Source: Cryptomeria japonica (Eukaryota > Streptophyta > Pinopsida > Cupressales > Cupressaceae). Taken from it: a stretch of DNA of 64,000 nt. The notes beneath the pieces were generated by a model. The model worked only from the letters and a program-made list of their open reading frames with translations. It made no database searches and was not told where the DNA came from. The stretch covers positions 192,393,891-192,457,890 of the forward strand of contig NC_081406.1 in NCBI RefSeq assembly GCF_030272615.1, given 5' to 3'. Shown in pieces: positions 22,971 to 34,252 of this stretch. A program made the translations under genes and the position numbers. Position 1 is the stretch's first letter. Every line of letters starts with the position of its first letter.

Positions 22971-25120
22971 GGTTGATTGATTAGGATAAAATGATGAAGG
23001 ATACCCTAGAGATCTAGGAAATATATTTTAAGAATGAAAAGGATCACGATTTCATGATTCCTAGCTCCCAAAGTAATGTAAGAAGAGAGGTAAGTAAAAG
23101 TAGGAAAAGAGATAGAAAGATAGAGTCATAGATAAAATTCAGAAGAGAATGGTTTGAGGAAGTAATATAATTAGAAGAGATAACAAAAGATTGTGAAGGA
23201 GAAGAAAGTAGCAATGTACATAGATAATGAATTCCAAATTATGTGACCCTAGGAATTAAGAGCCCTCATGAGGAAATGAACCCCTTGACCAACCATTGCC
23301 CCTCATTCCACTTGAAAACTATAGAAGCGTAATTGAGAGAGAAAATATAAATAGGGAATTATTATGAAGGATAGAAATAGTTCTAAGGGATGAGGAAAAT
23401 AATAAATATTTTATGAATAATTTAAAGTAAGTTTTAGGGAGTGATAATTTTGAGATAGAATTAGAAAATAGCAAAATAAGGAAAAAGTCCCATCAACATC
23501 AAAAAGTGCACATGAAGAAATTGATGTTCATAGAGACATAGGGAACCAATAGTAACAACAATAACATAACCATAGGAATAATTGTCCACCACCTAGGGCA
23601 TTTAGCATAATAAATATTCCTCTATTTGGGATGGATACTTGTGATGCATAAGAATGTTTGTTTACATTATAATCTTATTAGAAAAGGATAAGAGTGATAT
23701 AACCATACGTAAACTTATTTTTCATATATTTACTCTAAGAGATGATGCCCTAAAGCAATATATGAAAATCGTTCCTACTCATTACATAAGTAGGAATAAA
23801 TTGAAGATAGAACTAAAAAATGATTTTCGTTTCCTACATATTCCTGACATGAGAGTTAAATAAATAAGAGAACTAATTTAGAAGGAAAGTAAGAATGTGA
23901 GAGAGTGTGATCAAATATTCAAGAGTGTGGTAAGAAAGTTCAAGAAGGACCGTTGACCTTGACATAAAGAATAAAATAGTTTACATTTCATTTGGCTCCT
24001 TATTCGATAGTCAAAATTTATGGAAAGTTGTTTAACACATTTGTAGAAGCATTATAATTGGCTTCTTAAATAAAGCACAATATAAAGAAGAAAAAAATAT
24101 GCAATTCAAAGAGTATGAAATTATAGAAATTACAACAAGAGTTGGAGTAATTATGACTAAAATAAGAAATTTTAATAAAGGGTGACAACAAAGGAACTCG
24201 CCTTAGTGCTAGGATAGGGTTTCAAAAATATGGAGCACAATAGTGAATTGAATTGAATGTAAAGAATGTATACCCATAATAAAGGAATCTACAAAGTGGT
24301 AACATTAAGAGATGCATGAAAACTAGGAGTAGGTGTAGTCAAAAGAATAGGTTGTGTAGTATCTATAAAATATGGGATCAATATGTGAGAACCAGTTGCC
24401 CATTGATTGATGTAGCATCATCTACCACACAAATGAAATATTATACTACATGAGATCATTTCAATAATTTTCATACAAATTATCCCACAAGTGAGGTCAT
24501 GAAAAAATTAAGGATGGTGAAAGGAAGAGTAGTGACAATCTAATAGTTACTAGTCATCTTAAATTCTTATCTAGTACCGGAGTACCAAATTGGAACTTAC
24601 CCTAACAAGGACCATACTTTCTAGAGGCCCCAAACATGATTAGTACACTATCATAGGGTGCTTTAAAACCCCACTATAATAACCCTCACTAAGATTATAC
24701 AAATCAATATCAAAGTGGATACAAAGAGGGGTATCACATTAACCATAACATTCATAACATAATATAAATATTAATTGAATAATTAATCATGAAGATAAGA
24801 AACTGCATTATTTTTCTTAATCATTATCCAATTGATATTTTATTTTGGGCATATAGTGAACAAATACCTAACTATCTTAGCATAATTATCCTCAAATCAT
24901 AGTTTTGAAAGCATAATTTAAAATCTTTAACTGGATCAAGGTATTTAGTCTTTGATTACCCATGTGTGTGCAAGTGGGTTCATTTTGGCTAATATGATCA
25001 TTGTAATCTTCAGAATCCAATGTGGCTAGCTACATTAGTTACCCTGACTTCAAAATCATCTTGGATAGAGCCTCGCTACCAGTGAGCGTCCATAGCTTCG
25101 ACGAGGTTATCGGTGCAATC
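22971..25120. other. AT-rich spacer, old repeats likely
   Basis: No gene could be supported. Short open frames such as 23654-23863 show no family motif. It is probably ancient transposon sequence. Confidence 0.45.
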
Positions 25121-26480
25121 TCACAAATATTGCTCCATTGCCAACCAGGCTTCCATAGCCCCAAGGGATTTATTTGCATGTTCCCATAGCCAAGCATTTT
25201 GATATTGCATTTCATTACATTTTTTTTTCTTGATATTTCTTTTCCTCATCATGCTTTTGATCTTTTGATATTGTCTTTTTTCTCTTAATTTTTCTTGCAT
25301 TGGCTTGTAAGTGGTGAAACTTACATGGGTTTGATAATTACAATGGCACTGAAGCAAGATTTTAGATTTTTCACTAGCCATGTCTTCGACTAAGATATCA
25401 CAATGATTTAGAGAAATTGATTAAGTGTATGAGATATAGTAATCAAAAGATGTCGGTACCAAGATACGATAAGTGGTTCTTTTCTGGATTGAGTGTCTAT
25501 CCCAACCAAAAGAAAATGTTAAAGAGGAACAACCTCAGATTTTGAAGTGTTTCATGAATAGATATCTAGGAAAAGGAGTGAACACGAGATTCGAGCATGG
25601 GCAAGCATGTGACAAAATGACACAAATGCCTATCTCACAGATGAAGGATTTATGCAAAGGATTGAATGAAAGGGATGGAAGGATAGAAAAGAGGTGTTGG
25701 ATAATAGATAGAAAATTTGAATATTTGTGCAAGTATAGATGGAAATGTATTCAAGATGAGTGTTGGTACACAACTCAAGAAGTGATGGAGGAAAATTGAA
25801 TTTTGGGACATAAGGACCCAAAATAGATAAAGGAAATGATGGAAGAATAGTTTTGGAAAGATGTTTAGATAGATGGTTGAAAGAATTTCAAAGATGGTGC
25901 CTTTGTTGATCTTTCTTATGGATCATTTGAAGTGATGGATTGGTGGATGGAGGGAGGTAAGGACCCAAGATGGATGGAAGGGATGGAGATTCTGACTTTG
26001 GAATGAAAGGACCTAAAATGGATTTGGAGGATTAAGATTTTGACTTTGGAATGAAAGGACCTAAAATGGATTTGGAGGATGAAGAGTTTGACTTTGGAAT
26101 GAAAGGACCTAAATGGATTTGGATGTTGAAAGGATTCCTTGATCTTGATCTTGACTTGGAGTAGGATCATTTGAGTTTGTTCTTTTCTCTTGATTTTGAA
26201 TTAGATTAGTAAAGGAGATGGAAGGGATATCATTCTCTTTCTTAGGAGGGGGATGTTGAATGGGACTCTGCTCTTGAGATAAAAGGGGATCATCATGGAT
26301 GGAATACCAAAATCTTAGGAGATCATCATAACATTCTTGATAGGTGGGATCTTGATAAAAAAATGGGATTAGATTGGAGATCCATTATATCTTGATCTTG
26401 ATTTAGGCTAGGACTCATTTCCTTTGAATAAGCTTCTTCTTTTTCAAGCGACAAGGGATGGTCACATGAGTGCTGAAAGT
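25121..26480 (-). pseudogene. degraded gag-like coding region of a Tat-type element
   Basis: The minus strand stays open for about 85 codons from about 26370, reading through YQECYDDLLRFWYSIHDD and a Gln/Pro/Ser-rich run. It then enters three in-frame copies of a 16-residue unit (VLSFQSQNLHPPNPF plus one) in which each TGG has become TAG; a fourth, divergent copy keeps TGG. Further down, 25381-25121 encodes a Lys/Glu-rich, coil-like segment (LREKRQYQKIKSMMRKRNIK). Position and strand fit the gag of the minus-strand element whose LTR is at 32688-34252, with about 2 kb of leader once the solo LTR is discounted. No nucleocapsid knuckle or pol was found, so the assignment is an inference. Confidence 0.4.
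25991..26134. repeat. 48-bp in-frame tandem repeat, three copies
   Basis: Units beginning GACTTTGGAATGAAAGGACC lie at 25994, 26042 and 26090. The period of 48 bp is exactly 16 codons, so the repeat kept the minus-strand frame. Confidence 0.9.
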
Positions 26481-27368
26481 TTCAGTTTGGATAGGTTGAT
26501 GTTGTTGACTTGATGGATACTTCATTTCGGATACTCAAGCTTACTAAGTCGAATAGAGGGTTTGTTCGATAGGCCCCTATGGCAAGGCATGTCAAATGAT
26601 ATGGATAGTGTCCCGATATGGAAACTTGATTTGACTAACTTGAATACCTAGCTAGGTATTGTTGTCATTGATATAATTGGATGATAAACTCTTGATCACT
26701 TGGTTTGATACTCCTCTAATATTGTTGGATGAAAGTCTTGCCTAAAGATAGTTGAAAAGTTAATAACTACCTCAAAAGGTGCTTTGTTGGATTTGAAAAT
26801 TTCCTTCACTTATGACCTCTCCTTGTTTGAACTGATTTTTTAGTTGATTGATTGATATTTTTGTAAGATGTTTTAACATTTGTGACAAGAATACATAGCA
26901 CAGATGAAGACAATGGTCATCCTAATGCTAAACATTTAGTGTATGTTCTTTTGAGGATGTGTTAAAATCCCTGATGTTTTCACTGGTTTGGATACAAATA
27001 AGACACACCAAGTAGACTCTTTATTCAAGGGTCACTGAGAATATCATAGCCCACTAGTCTCGATACTCCATCAGCTCAAACAACCTTGTCACCCCCTAAA
27101 GGAAGCCTGTTTTTTTGCCTTTTTCCATAAATTAACCCAAAGTGAATTGCTTCACAATTGGGTAGTTATCTTGGGAGATATACGATGAGTAATCTTGGGG
27201 GCGGATTCTTCCCCACCCTTGCACTATGATATTGCCAATGTATGACAACTAACACAACTCAAAGTTTCTACTTCTATGGTTCGTAGTAAAGATTTCATTC
27301 AGCGCGATAAATGATAAACTCATTTAAGAGCCTTTTCGACCTTTAGAACAAAGGATTTTCGCATCACA
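26481..27368. other. probable leader of the minus-strand Tat-like element, left part
   Basis: No gene seen. By position it would be the untranslated leader between the primer site at 32.67 kb and the gag-like region, interrupted by the solo LTR. Confidence 0.3.
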
Positions 27369-27373
27369 AGGAT
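27369..27373. repeat. 5-bp target duplication, left, of 4.2-kb solo LTR
   Basis: AGGAT, identical to 31545-31549. Confidence 0.8.
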
Positions 27374-28445
27374 TGTAGTACCCTTACTTGTTTGAACTGA
27401 TACTTTGTTCTTATTATTCTCAGTGGATACATTATCATTGGTTATTTAGAATTGTATAACATTGTTTCATGTTTTATCTGATTATGAGACCTATGTTTTA
27501 TTTGCAGTATTTATGTATTTATGTTTTATGGTATTATATGGTTCATTGCTATGTACTGACGCTTTACTTCATCTATGCATTGTGTGTTGTGTATCTGCGA
27601 GTGTATGGGATGCATGGGGACGATTTTCCTTCACTCATCTCGGTGAGACAGGGAACGTCGCGAATCTCCTTCATTAGTGTGTATGTTAAAATTTTGATAT
27701 ATGTATATATGCATGTGTGGTCGGTGATGCAGGATGTTGCAGGTACAAGTATCGGGTAGGTACGGGGTATCGTCTCCCCCTGGCTACACAGGTCTGAGCG
27801 TGCCTTATATTTTTCGATGGAAGTGAAGGAGATAGTAGTTGACCCTAATTTTAGTCAGTTACACTCGGGTGAGTGCCTTCAGTAAGTCATTCTATCAATT
27901 GGTTTGGTCTTCATATTTTATTGTTTGATCTTTATAAATGTCGCTTGATGCTTGCTCAGTCTGCATATTCAGTGTTCCAATTTTTGTATGTCATTGGTAA
28001 ATGTTACGTTTATTACGTCCATAAGAGTAGTTATTCGAGTTGAGATGAGGTGATCGTATTATCAGTAGTTTATATTGCCATCGGTTTACTGTGATAGTGG
28101 ATTATGCGGGGAACACAATTAGAATTATAAATATGTCATGTTTTATAAACTTTTCGAACATATAATATATATATATATATATATAATTCAATTATTTGAA
28201 AATATATATATAGGAAAACGCCACTCGTTATAATATTAGAAAAAACCAAAATACACATTTACGATTGCTATGGAAGGATTAATATTTAAATAATTATATT
28301 AACAAAAGTCATTAATTAATTATTTAAATATAACAAAGGAAGGGTGTTAAAACGTAATAACAAAAGTTTATTAAAGAAAACAAATAGAAATTTGTTTCGA
28401 CCTTATAAAAGGTGGCGGGTTTAGGTTTTGGTTGTTTGGGCTATG

Positions 28446-28510
28446 GTGGTCGATGGTAATATCGACCACCCCCCTTAATATGGGGAGGGGTCGGTATTAC
28501 CATCGACTAC
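28446..28510. repeat. 29-bp inverted repeat with 6-nt loop
   Basis: Arms 28446-28474 and 28482-28510 pair with a few mismatches around a central TTAATA-like loop. The left arm alone can also fold (GGTGGTCGAT/ATCGACCACC). It starts about 40 bp downstream of the TATAAAA at 28404-28410, so it would lie at the 5' end of any transcript from there. Confidence 0.8.
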
Positions 28511-29011
28511 CCCTCCTTCGCACACCACGTCTCCTTCTTCCGCCATTACTCAGCAGACAGCACACGAGGTGATGATTCATGCGGGTACACTGCAGTCAGC
28601 AAGTAATGGAGGATACCTCTCGCAGTTTAAAATGATAACTATCACCCCTACACGTTCAGTTTTCTCCACGAGCTCCAGTTCGTTGGCAACTAACTGCTGA
28701 TAGACCAGTTTGAAATGAGAATGAACTGGCGCGCAAGGTGGAAACTAAACCATAATTCTTAATGGACTCTAGACCTGGCAGTTTGAACGCTCAAATCGCT
28801 GTTTGCAAATGCATCAGTGAATGAAATAATAAGTTAACCTCTCCACCCAGCCGATAGATGTCATAAATCATTATCAAGGAGCGCTTAAAACTAAAGCTAA
28901 CTAGAGATGAACTTCCTGCGTGGAGGAAGTAGAAGAGTTAGTAGAAAAAGAGTCTCAGTCGATAGCTATCACTCAGCCAGATTTAGGGGAGCGATAGATG
29001 TTTTCTTTTAG

Positions 29012-29020
29012 TATAAAAAG
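29012..29020 (+). promoter_or_regulatory. TATA box of the LTR
   Basis: TATAAAAAG, preceded by TTTTAG and followed by a GGGGTGTGGG stretch. It is 565 bp upstream of the ORF at 29585. A possible 5'-leader intron donor (CAAG|GTATAT, near 29240) lies between. Confidence 0.55.
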
Positions 29021-29584
29021 GGGTGTGGGTAGAGAGCAAAAGAGAGGCTTTTGGTGACATCCAAGGAAGGACAAAGGAACGTAGAGAGGAGAGTAGAGAT
29101 AGTGAGGGTAGCGCATGTTTTTATAGTATCAAGTGTGAGATGTTTTCGAGAGGATAGTGGTTGATAGAATCAAGAGAGAATTGTTTGCCTGTATCTTGAT
29201 AGAGCTGGAAACATTGGTGAAAAGTATTGCAAGCAAGGTATATTTATCAGCAAACGGGCGTCAAGGACTTGCAAATTGATCATCGCTTCAAGTAGGTCGG
29301 GAATTTCTTAGTGTTTAATCATTATTATTTGCAATCTCAGTTATATATCATGCTTATGAAATAAATATGGTCATGTTTTAGTTATTCGTTAGGGTTTGAT
29401 TAAATAAAATCGTTTAGTAGTAGTTGTGATTACATTAGGACTAAAGAAGTGGAATAGTTTTAAGTTTAAATTTCTTAATGGAAGAAGGGTATGATTACGT
29501 TCAACACCTAGATATTAAGATTTATTTGACATAGCTATAGGGGAGTTCTGAGAAGTAATAGTTTACCATTGACACGTTACAAAG

Positions 29585-29980
29585 ATGGTACGAGCCAAGC
29601 AAACAGCTCGCAAATTAGTAGCGGGTTATGCTCACTACCTAAAAGTCAAGAAAGATTCTTTGACTCCTGTCCAGCCCGTTGAGGAGGACAACCCTGCCAA
29701 AGAGAACCCAGCTCCGGAAGGGAGCAAAGAAATAGAAAAAGGTCTTATTCAGAGCCCAACCAAAGCAGCTACCACTGAGAAAGGAAAAGAACCCAAGTCA
29801 GAGTGTTCACCTGAAAAGCCAATAGTGATTAGTTCTGACTCGTCGGAGGGGTATACCCCCTTGAGTGATAATGAGTCTGTGGGGTACTTTCCTCGAAGTG
29901 AAAGCAAATCTAAAGGATATACTCCTTTAGATCATGCTGAGTCTGACGAGTGTACTTCTCTGTATTTTCTGGAAGAATGA
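29585..29980 (+). CDS. LTR-encoded protein with histone H3-tail-like N-terminus, 131 aa
   Basis: A single intact ORF in the solo LTR, with more even base use than its surroundings. The N-terminus is MVRAKQTARKLVAGYAHYL. Aligned without gaps to the H3 tail (ARTKQTARKSTGGKAP, after Met removal) it keeps R2, K4, Q5, T6, A7, R8, K9, G13 and A15. H3K4 and K9 are thus in register, while S10 is Leu and K14 is Tyr. After residue 20 the match ends. The rest is acidic and disordered-looking: a Lys/Pro/Glu-rich middle, PIVISSDSSEGYTP (a Ser/Asp run like a SUMO-interacting motif), and two more repeats of the form S-x-GYTPLD/GYFPRSE, ending TSLYFLEE. It has no known enzyme fold. A TATA box lies upstream and three AATAAA directly after the stop, so it resembles a complete small gene. 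An alternative is a remnant of a larger retroelement protein captured in the LTR. Confidence 0.6.
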   Translation: MVRAKQTARKLVAGYAHYLKVKKDSLTPVQPVEEDNPAKENPAPEGSKEIEKGLIQSPTKAATTEKGKEPKSECSPEKPIVISSDSSEGYTPLSDNESVGYFPRSESKSKGYTPLDHAESDECTSLYFLEE

Positions 29981-30006
29981 TGTAACACTCTTGTGTTAAA
30001 AAGATA

Positions 30007-30022
30007 AATAAATAAAAATAAA
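30007..30022 (+). terminator. poly(A) signal cluster
   Basis: AATAAA occurs at 30007, 30011 and 30017, within 45 bp of the ORF stop at 29978-29980. Confidence 0.55.
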
Positions 30023-31544
30023 GGCATTTTTCTATGAAGAAATGTATTACGTTTTATTGTAAGATTTTCCTGATGAAATGAATATTTCTCTTTTAATCTT
30101 CGTTTATTTGTAAAAATGGAAATTATTAAGGTAACATACCTATAGTTGTTAACAAGAGTATTAGAACTCTTAAAACTTGTCATTAAGTGTAAAATTATGT
30201 ATTTTACCGACCATATTGTTCTCTGTGTCTTGACAATCATGTTTACGTTTTGCAAGTTAATTTTGTGATAGGTATTGGTACATAGGATTATCATGTTTTA
30301 TATGGTGGTCGCAACTAAGTACAATATGTCATGTTGTCAATTTGTCTTGTGTTGTGACTTGGCCAGTATATTAGATGTATAACCTTAAGGGAGTGAGCCG
30401 CTATGAGTTGTTCATGATGGCCAAACCTTAGGTTAGTAATTTTGTATCTTTCATTGAGATAGGTCAAGTTTGGGAATGGCTATTTGTGTCGCCATAGAGT
30501 TCTGTAGATAGAACTAACCCATAGTGTCCTAAGAGAGAGAGTGGCTTTCGAGCGGGAACTGTGCCGAAGAGGTGACAGGATAACCGTCGAAAGTTGGTTA
30601 AGAAAGTGAAAACCTAATAAATGACTAGGGAAGGGTAGAATAAAAGTTAAATGAAATAATGTGCCTCGCACATAGGTGAGTGCTAGTATAGGGCTCATAA
30701 TGTAGCGAGAAGGCCTGGAATGGCAAACTTACCACCTTGTCTTCATGAGAGGATTGGTAAGGTCCGCATGAGTCTTAGTTGGAATCGGAGGCTCGGGAGA
30801 GGTCACCAGGATAACCCAGGATGGGGGTCGGGACCTATGGAGGTTGTACCATGGTATCCACCATAAGACATGCGATGACACTTTCTCCTTGGAGTCACTA
30901 GTGTTCAGTGAGTTAGGTTACATGGATGTGAGTGGAGTCTTGTAGTCTTTTTGTTCTTGTATCATTTTGCTTGCTTGAGGGTTATCTACTATCTCCAGCA
31001 CGGTGGGGTGGTTCCTTTTCGGAATCACATGGTCGGGTGGTAGTGTCACTTCCCATCGGATGTTCTGGTACGTATCTTCGGGCGAGGAAGGACTTCGCTG
31101 ATGATCTTGGATCGTGATTCATGTACAGACTCTTCTTCCTATTCATCTTTCAGTTAAATACTAGAGGTTTTGAAAAGAAACTATATGTAACTAACATTTT
31201 GTATCATTTTAGCTCATGATGTAATTTCATTTTGAAAACATGTATTTTGAATATTGAAAGCAAAGAAATATTGTAATATATGCTACTTCAATTATTGATT
31301 TCTAATGTATATAATATATGATTGCTTGAAGAAATTTAGATTCTTTCATTGCGGAAATTTTGTCTTAAAAATTTAATTTATGAAGTAATATTCGTTGGCA
31401 ACCCTTAGGAAATTCAGGTGTAAAACTTCCGCTATGTTATTAGATGTACTAAGGTTTAATCCATGTATTTTAAAAAAAAATTATTTCACCCTTAGTTGCA
31501 TAGAATATGTCGTTTTCCTTTAGGGTTCCTGACGGGGCATTACA

Positions 31545-31549
31545 AGGAT
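31545..31549. repeat. 5-bp target duplication, right, of solo LTR
   Basis: AGGAT, identical to 27369-27373. Confidence 0.8.
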
Positions 31550-32665
31550 ACTAGGGGAAGGCTAGCAAATACACATTTCCATTGGAGGGGATTTTCATCA
31601 ACCTCCACATTTGATTATAGTGGGTTGGTAAACGTGGCTATAAAGGCGTTGCCCACTTGGGTCATTCTCTTCTCACTAGCCCCCTCCAGGCTTCAGGAAG
31701 ACAGGCCCTCTAAAGGATTTAATTGCATGAAAATAAATAAAGCATGAAAAGAGTGGGTTTGGCTTTTTGGTCACCCAATTAAGGGGAGAGTATATACCTA
31801 CCACTTTCGAGACACAGAATACAAGTGTTCTTTTTACCCTTTCCAAAGTAATGATTTGCTAAATCCTAATTGGAGATGTTGCTACAACCAAAAATGGTGT
31901 TCTTTTTAATCCTTCATAGCAATGATTTTCTAGACCAGGAAGAGGGAATCTTGGTCAACATAAATTAAAGTACGTTGCTAGAAAGAAAATCGCTTTGCAA
32001 AATTGAAAATTGTGGCTTGTTCCTTTTAACTTGCAAGAGTAAGGTGGACTATTCTTTTTATCCCTTTGCAAGAAAATTGAAATTTGTTTTGTTCTTTTTA
32101 AGCCCAATTTTGAAGTGTTTTTCCCTAACTTGCAAGAAAGCAAAAGTGTGATTTTGTTGTTCATTTTACCTTGCAATGAGGTTCTTTTTAAGCCCAAAGG
32201 AAAGTTTGATTTATTTTAAGCCCAAAATAAAAGTATGAAGTTCTTTTTCATCCAAAGGAAAATTAGTTCTTTTTAGTCCAACTTGAAAAGCTAGAAAGAA
32301 ATCAAAATTCCTAATTCTAACTCCTCCCACCTGCAAGAAATGATTAGTAACCTGCAAGAAAAAGAAGTTAGTGAAAAATCAAAACATTAGGTGGGCTTAC
32401 ACAAGCCTAATTTCAAACTTTGGTTACAAATTTTCAGTTGTCTCAAATGCGCAAAAAGACATGGCAAATGCACAAAAAAGAACAGTCGTATGTGCAAATA
32501 CTGTTGTCAAATGCACTAAAATAATAGTCAAATGCGCTAAAATAACAGTCAGATGCACGATAAGAATAGTCAGATGCATGAGAAAAATTGTCAGATGAGC
32601 AAGACTGTGGTCTAGGCGTGAACCTGGGGAAAAATGTTAGAAATTTGGAATTTTCAGGGGTCCAA
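31550..32665 (-). other. repeat-rich leader of the minus-strand Tat-like element
   Basis: This lies between the primer site and the solo LTR. It contains about nine irregular copies of GTTCTTTTTAAGCCC-like sequence (31820-32285), then about six copies of a 20-24 bp unit of the form GTCARATGCNCTAAAATAA (32440-32600). No credible gene: open frames here are built from the repeats. Confidence 0.5.
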
Positions 32666-32682
32666 CCCCATGGTAGGCACCA
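32666..32682 (-). other. Primer-binding site, Tat-type
   Basis: The minus strand reads TGGTGCCTACCATGGGG, 5 nt from the LTR end. It is close to the TGGCGCCCACCGTGGGG type used by Tat/Athila-group elements. The tRNA was not identified here. Confidence 0.65.
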
Positions 32683-32687
32683 ATTAA

Positions 32688-34252
32688 TGTATGCCAAAAA
32701 TGTGGTATCAACTTGCAAGAGGGGAAAACATCTCAAACATACACATGAAATATTGTAAAGGAGCTAGTAATCACAAAAACATGTTAGTGAACCAAAAACT
32801 CTCAAAATCGTTTCATGCTCCTCTATCTCTAAAGATCCTTAAGATTCAAGGTGGCCCTCACATGGAAGAGCACTTGATCTCTTGGATGTCAACCTAGAGA
32901 ACGAAATTTAAATGATGACTCTAGGATCAAAATGAATGCAACTGAGATCCAGTGAATTGCTAAGATGGTGATATGAATAAGAGCTAAGGATTTAAGATGC
33001 AAAACTAAATATGATCAAGATGATGAACATAAGATGAAGCTATGTTAATTCCAAATTGAAGATTAAGATGAACTAAGTAAGCTAGATGAAGATGAAAACT
33101 AAGTAATTGATATGAAATTAAGCTAACTAAAATGACCTAAAGCATGATGCAAATGCTAAGTGCTATAATGTTAATCCTTGAAGACTTGGATGCTCGAAGG
33201 TGACCAATGAGCTCCTTTGATAACCTTCAAAAGATTATAATTATGATGCACAAGATTATGATATTATTTGAAGAAAGAATGGGTTCTATTTATAGGCAAA
33301 ATAGAGAAATGGATGCTTGAGATTGAGTAATCTCAACAAGGGCTAGGATTGAAAGTTATCAATCCATGGGAGAGATTCAATCCAATCCCAAGTTGACAAA
33401 TGTCACCTTGAGAGGGCTTGAGAGGATGCTAATTAAGCATTAGATGCTAAGAAATCAATTAGGGATAACCTCAAGGAGTGACATCATTGGATAATGTCAT
33501 TAACCAGGGAGTCGAGCTATTACCCAAGAGGTAAACTCTTGTGCAACATGGGAAAATGGTTAAAGGGACAACCATCATGGCTAAGGCGTGTGGGCTTGTA
33601 AGAGGCATTAAATGCCTTTTGAAGACTTTGGAGGCTAACTTGCTCAAAGAGGAAAACCACTAGTGGTTTATGTAAGAGCCTTACATGTTTGGAAGACTCA
33701 ACAAGTTAACTTGTTGAGATAGATAAAGTCTTAAATGCATTTTGAAGGCTTTCTTCCAAATTTGGAGAAGTGACTCCCCCAAATTTAGGGAAAGGACATG
33801 ATTGGGAGATTAGACATGATTAGGATGGGATTAGGAGGTTTCTAGAAGGATGATTATGGAGGCAAGTGGGAGATGTAGGAGAATGCAAGTGGGTGAGGGA
33901 AAATAGGATTTTTAGTTAAATTAAAATGATTTAATTTAGCCAAAAGGAATGCAACTTGCATTTGTAGGATTTTGCAAGGGGGGGATTTACAAATAAATTC
34001 TGATTTATTTAAATGCAAAAGGGGATTTTAATTAAATGTAGATTTAATTAAAATGGGAAAGGGGATAAACGAAGATTTTTAATTAAATATGAATCTAATT
34101 AAATGGCTTAGATAGAAGAAGGGGATTTAATCAAATCTTTAATTTGATTAAAAGGTCAATTAGAACCATCTTAATTTAATTAATTGGAAGAATGAGGGAT
34201 AATTAAATGAATAAAATTCACTTAATTCATTGTGCAACTTTAGGTGTCTACA
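32688..34252 (-). repeat. 5' LTR of minus-strand Tat-like element (1565 bp)
   Basis: On the minus strand it begins TGTAGACACCTAAAG, a typical Tat LTR start, and ends GGCATACA. It has a TATA box CCTATAAATAGAACCC near 33280-33297 (minus). No second copy lies in the window to the left, so the 3' LTR is lost or outside. The primer site follows the end. Confidence 0.75.

Larger units (their letters stand above)
27374..31544 (+). mobile_element. 4.17-kb solo LTR (Ty3-type)
   Basis: It begins TGTAGTACCC and ends GGGGCATTACA, so the ends are imperfect inverted repeats of the TGTARTRCCC kind seen in plant chromovirus-type Ty3 LTRs. It is flanked by perfect AGGAT copies. No second copy of the LTR and no gag/pol are present, so it is a recombination-derived solo LTR. 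The U3-like part has a weak TATA at 28404, the main TATA is at 29012, and an internal ORF and AATAAA cluster follow. If transcription starts near 29040, the R-U5 part would be about 2.5 kb long. Confidence 0.8.

Noticed and set aside
32371-32736. Lys/Arg/Cys-repeat frame and its minus-strand partner
   Set aside because: Made of the 20-24 bp leader repeats; no other coding signal.
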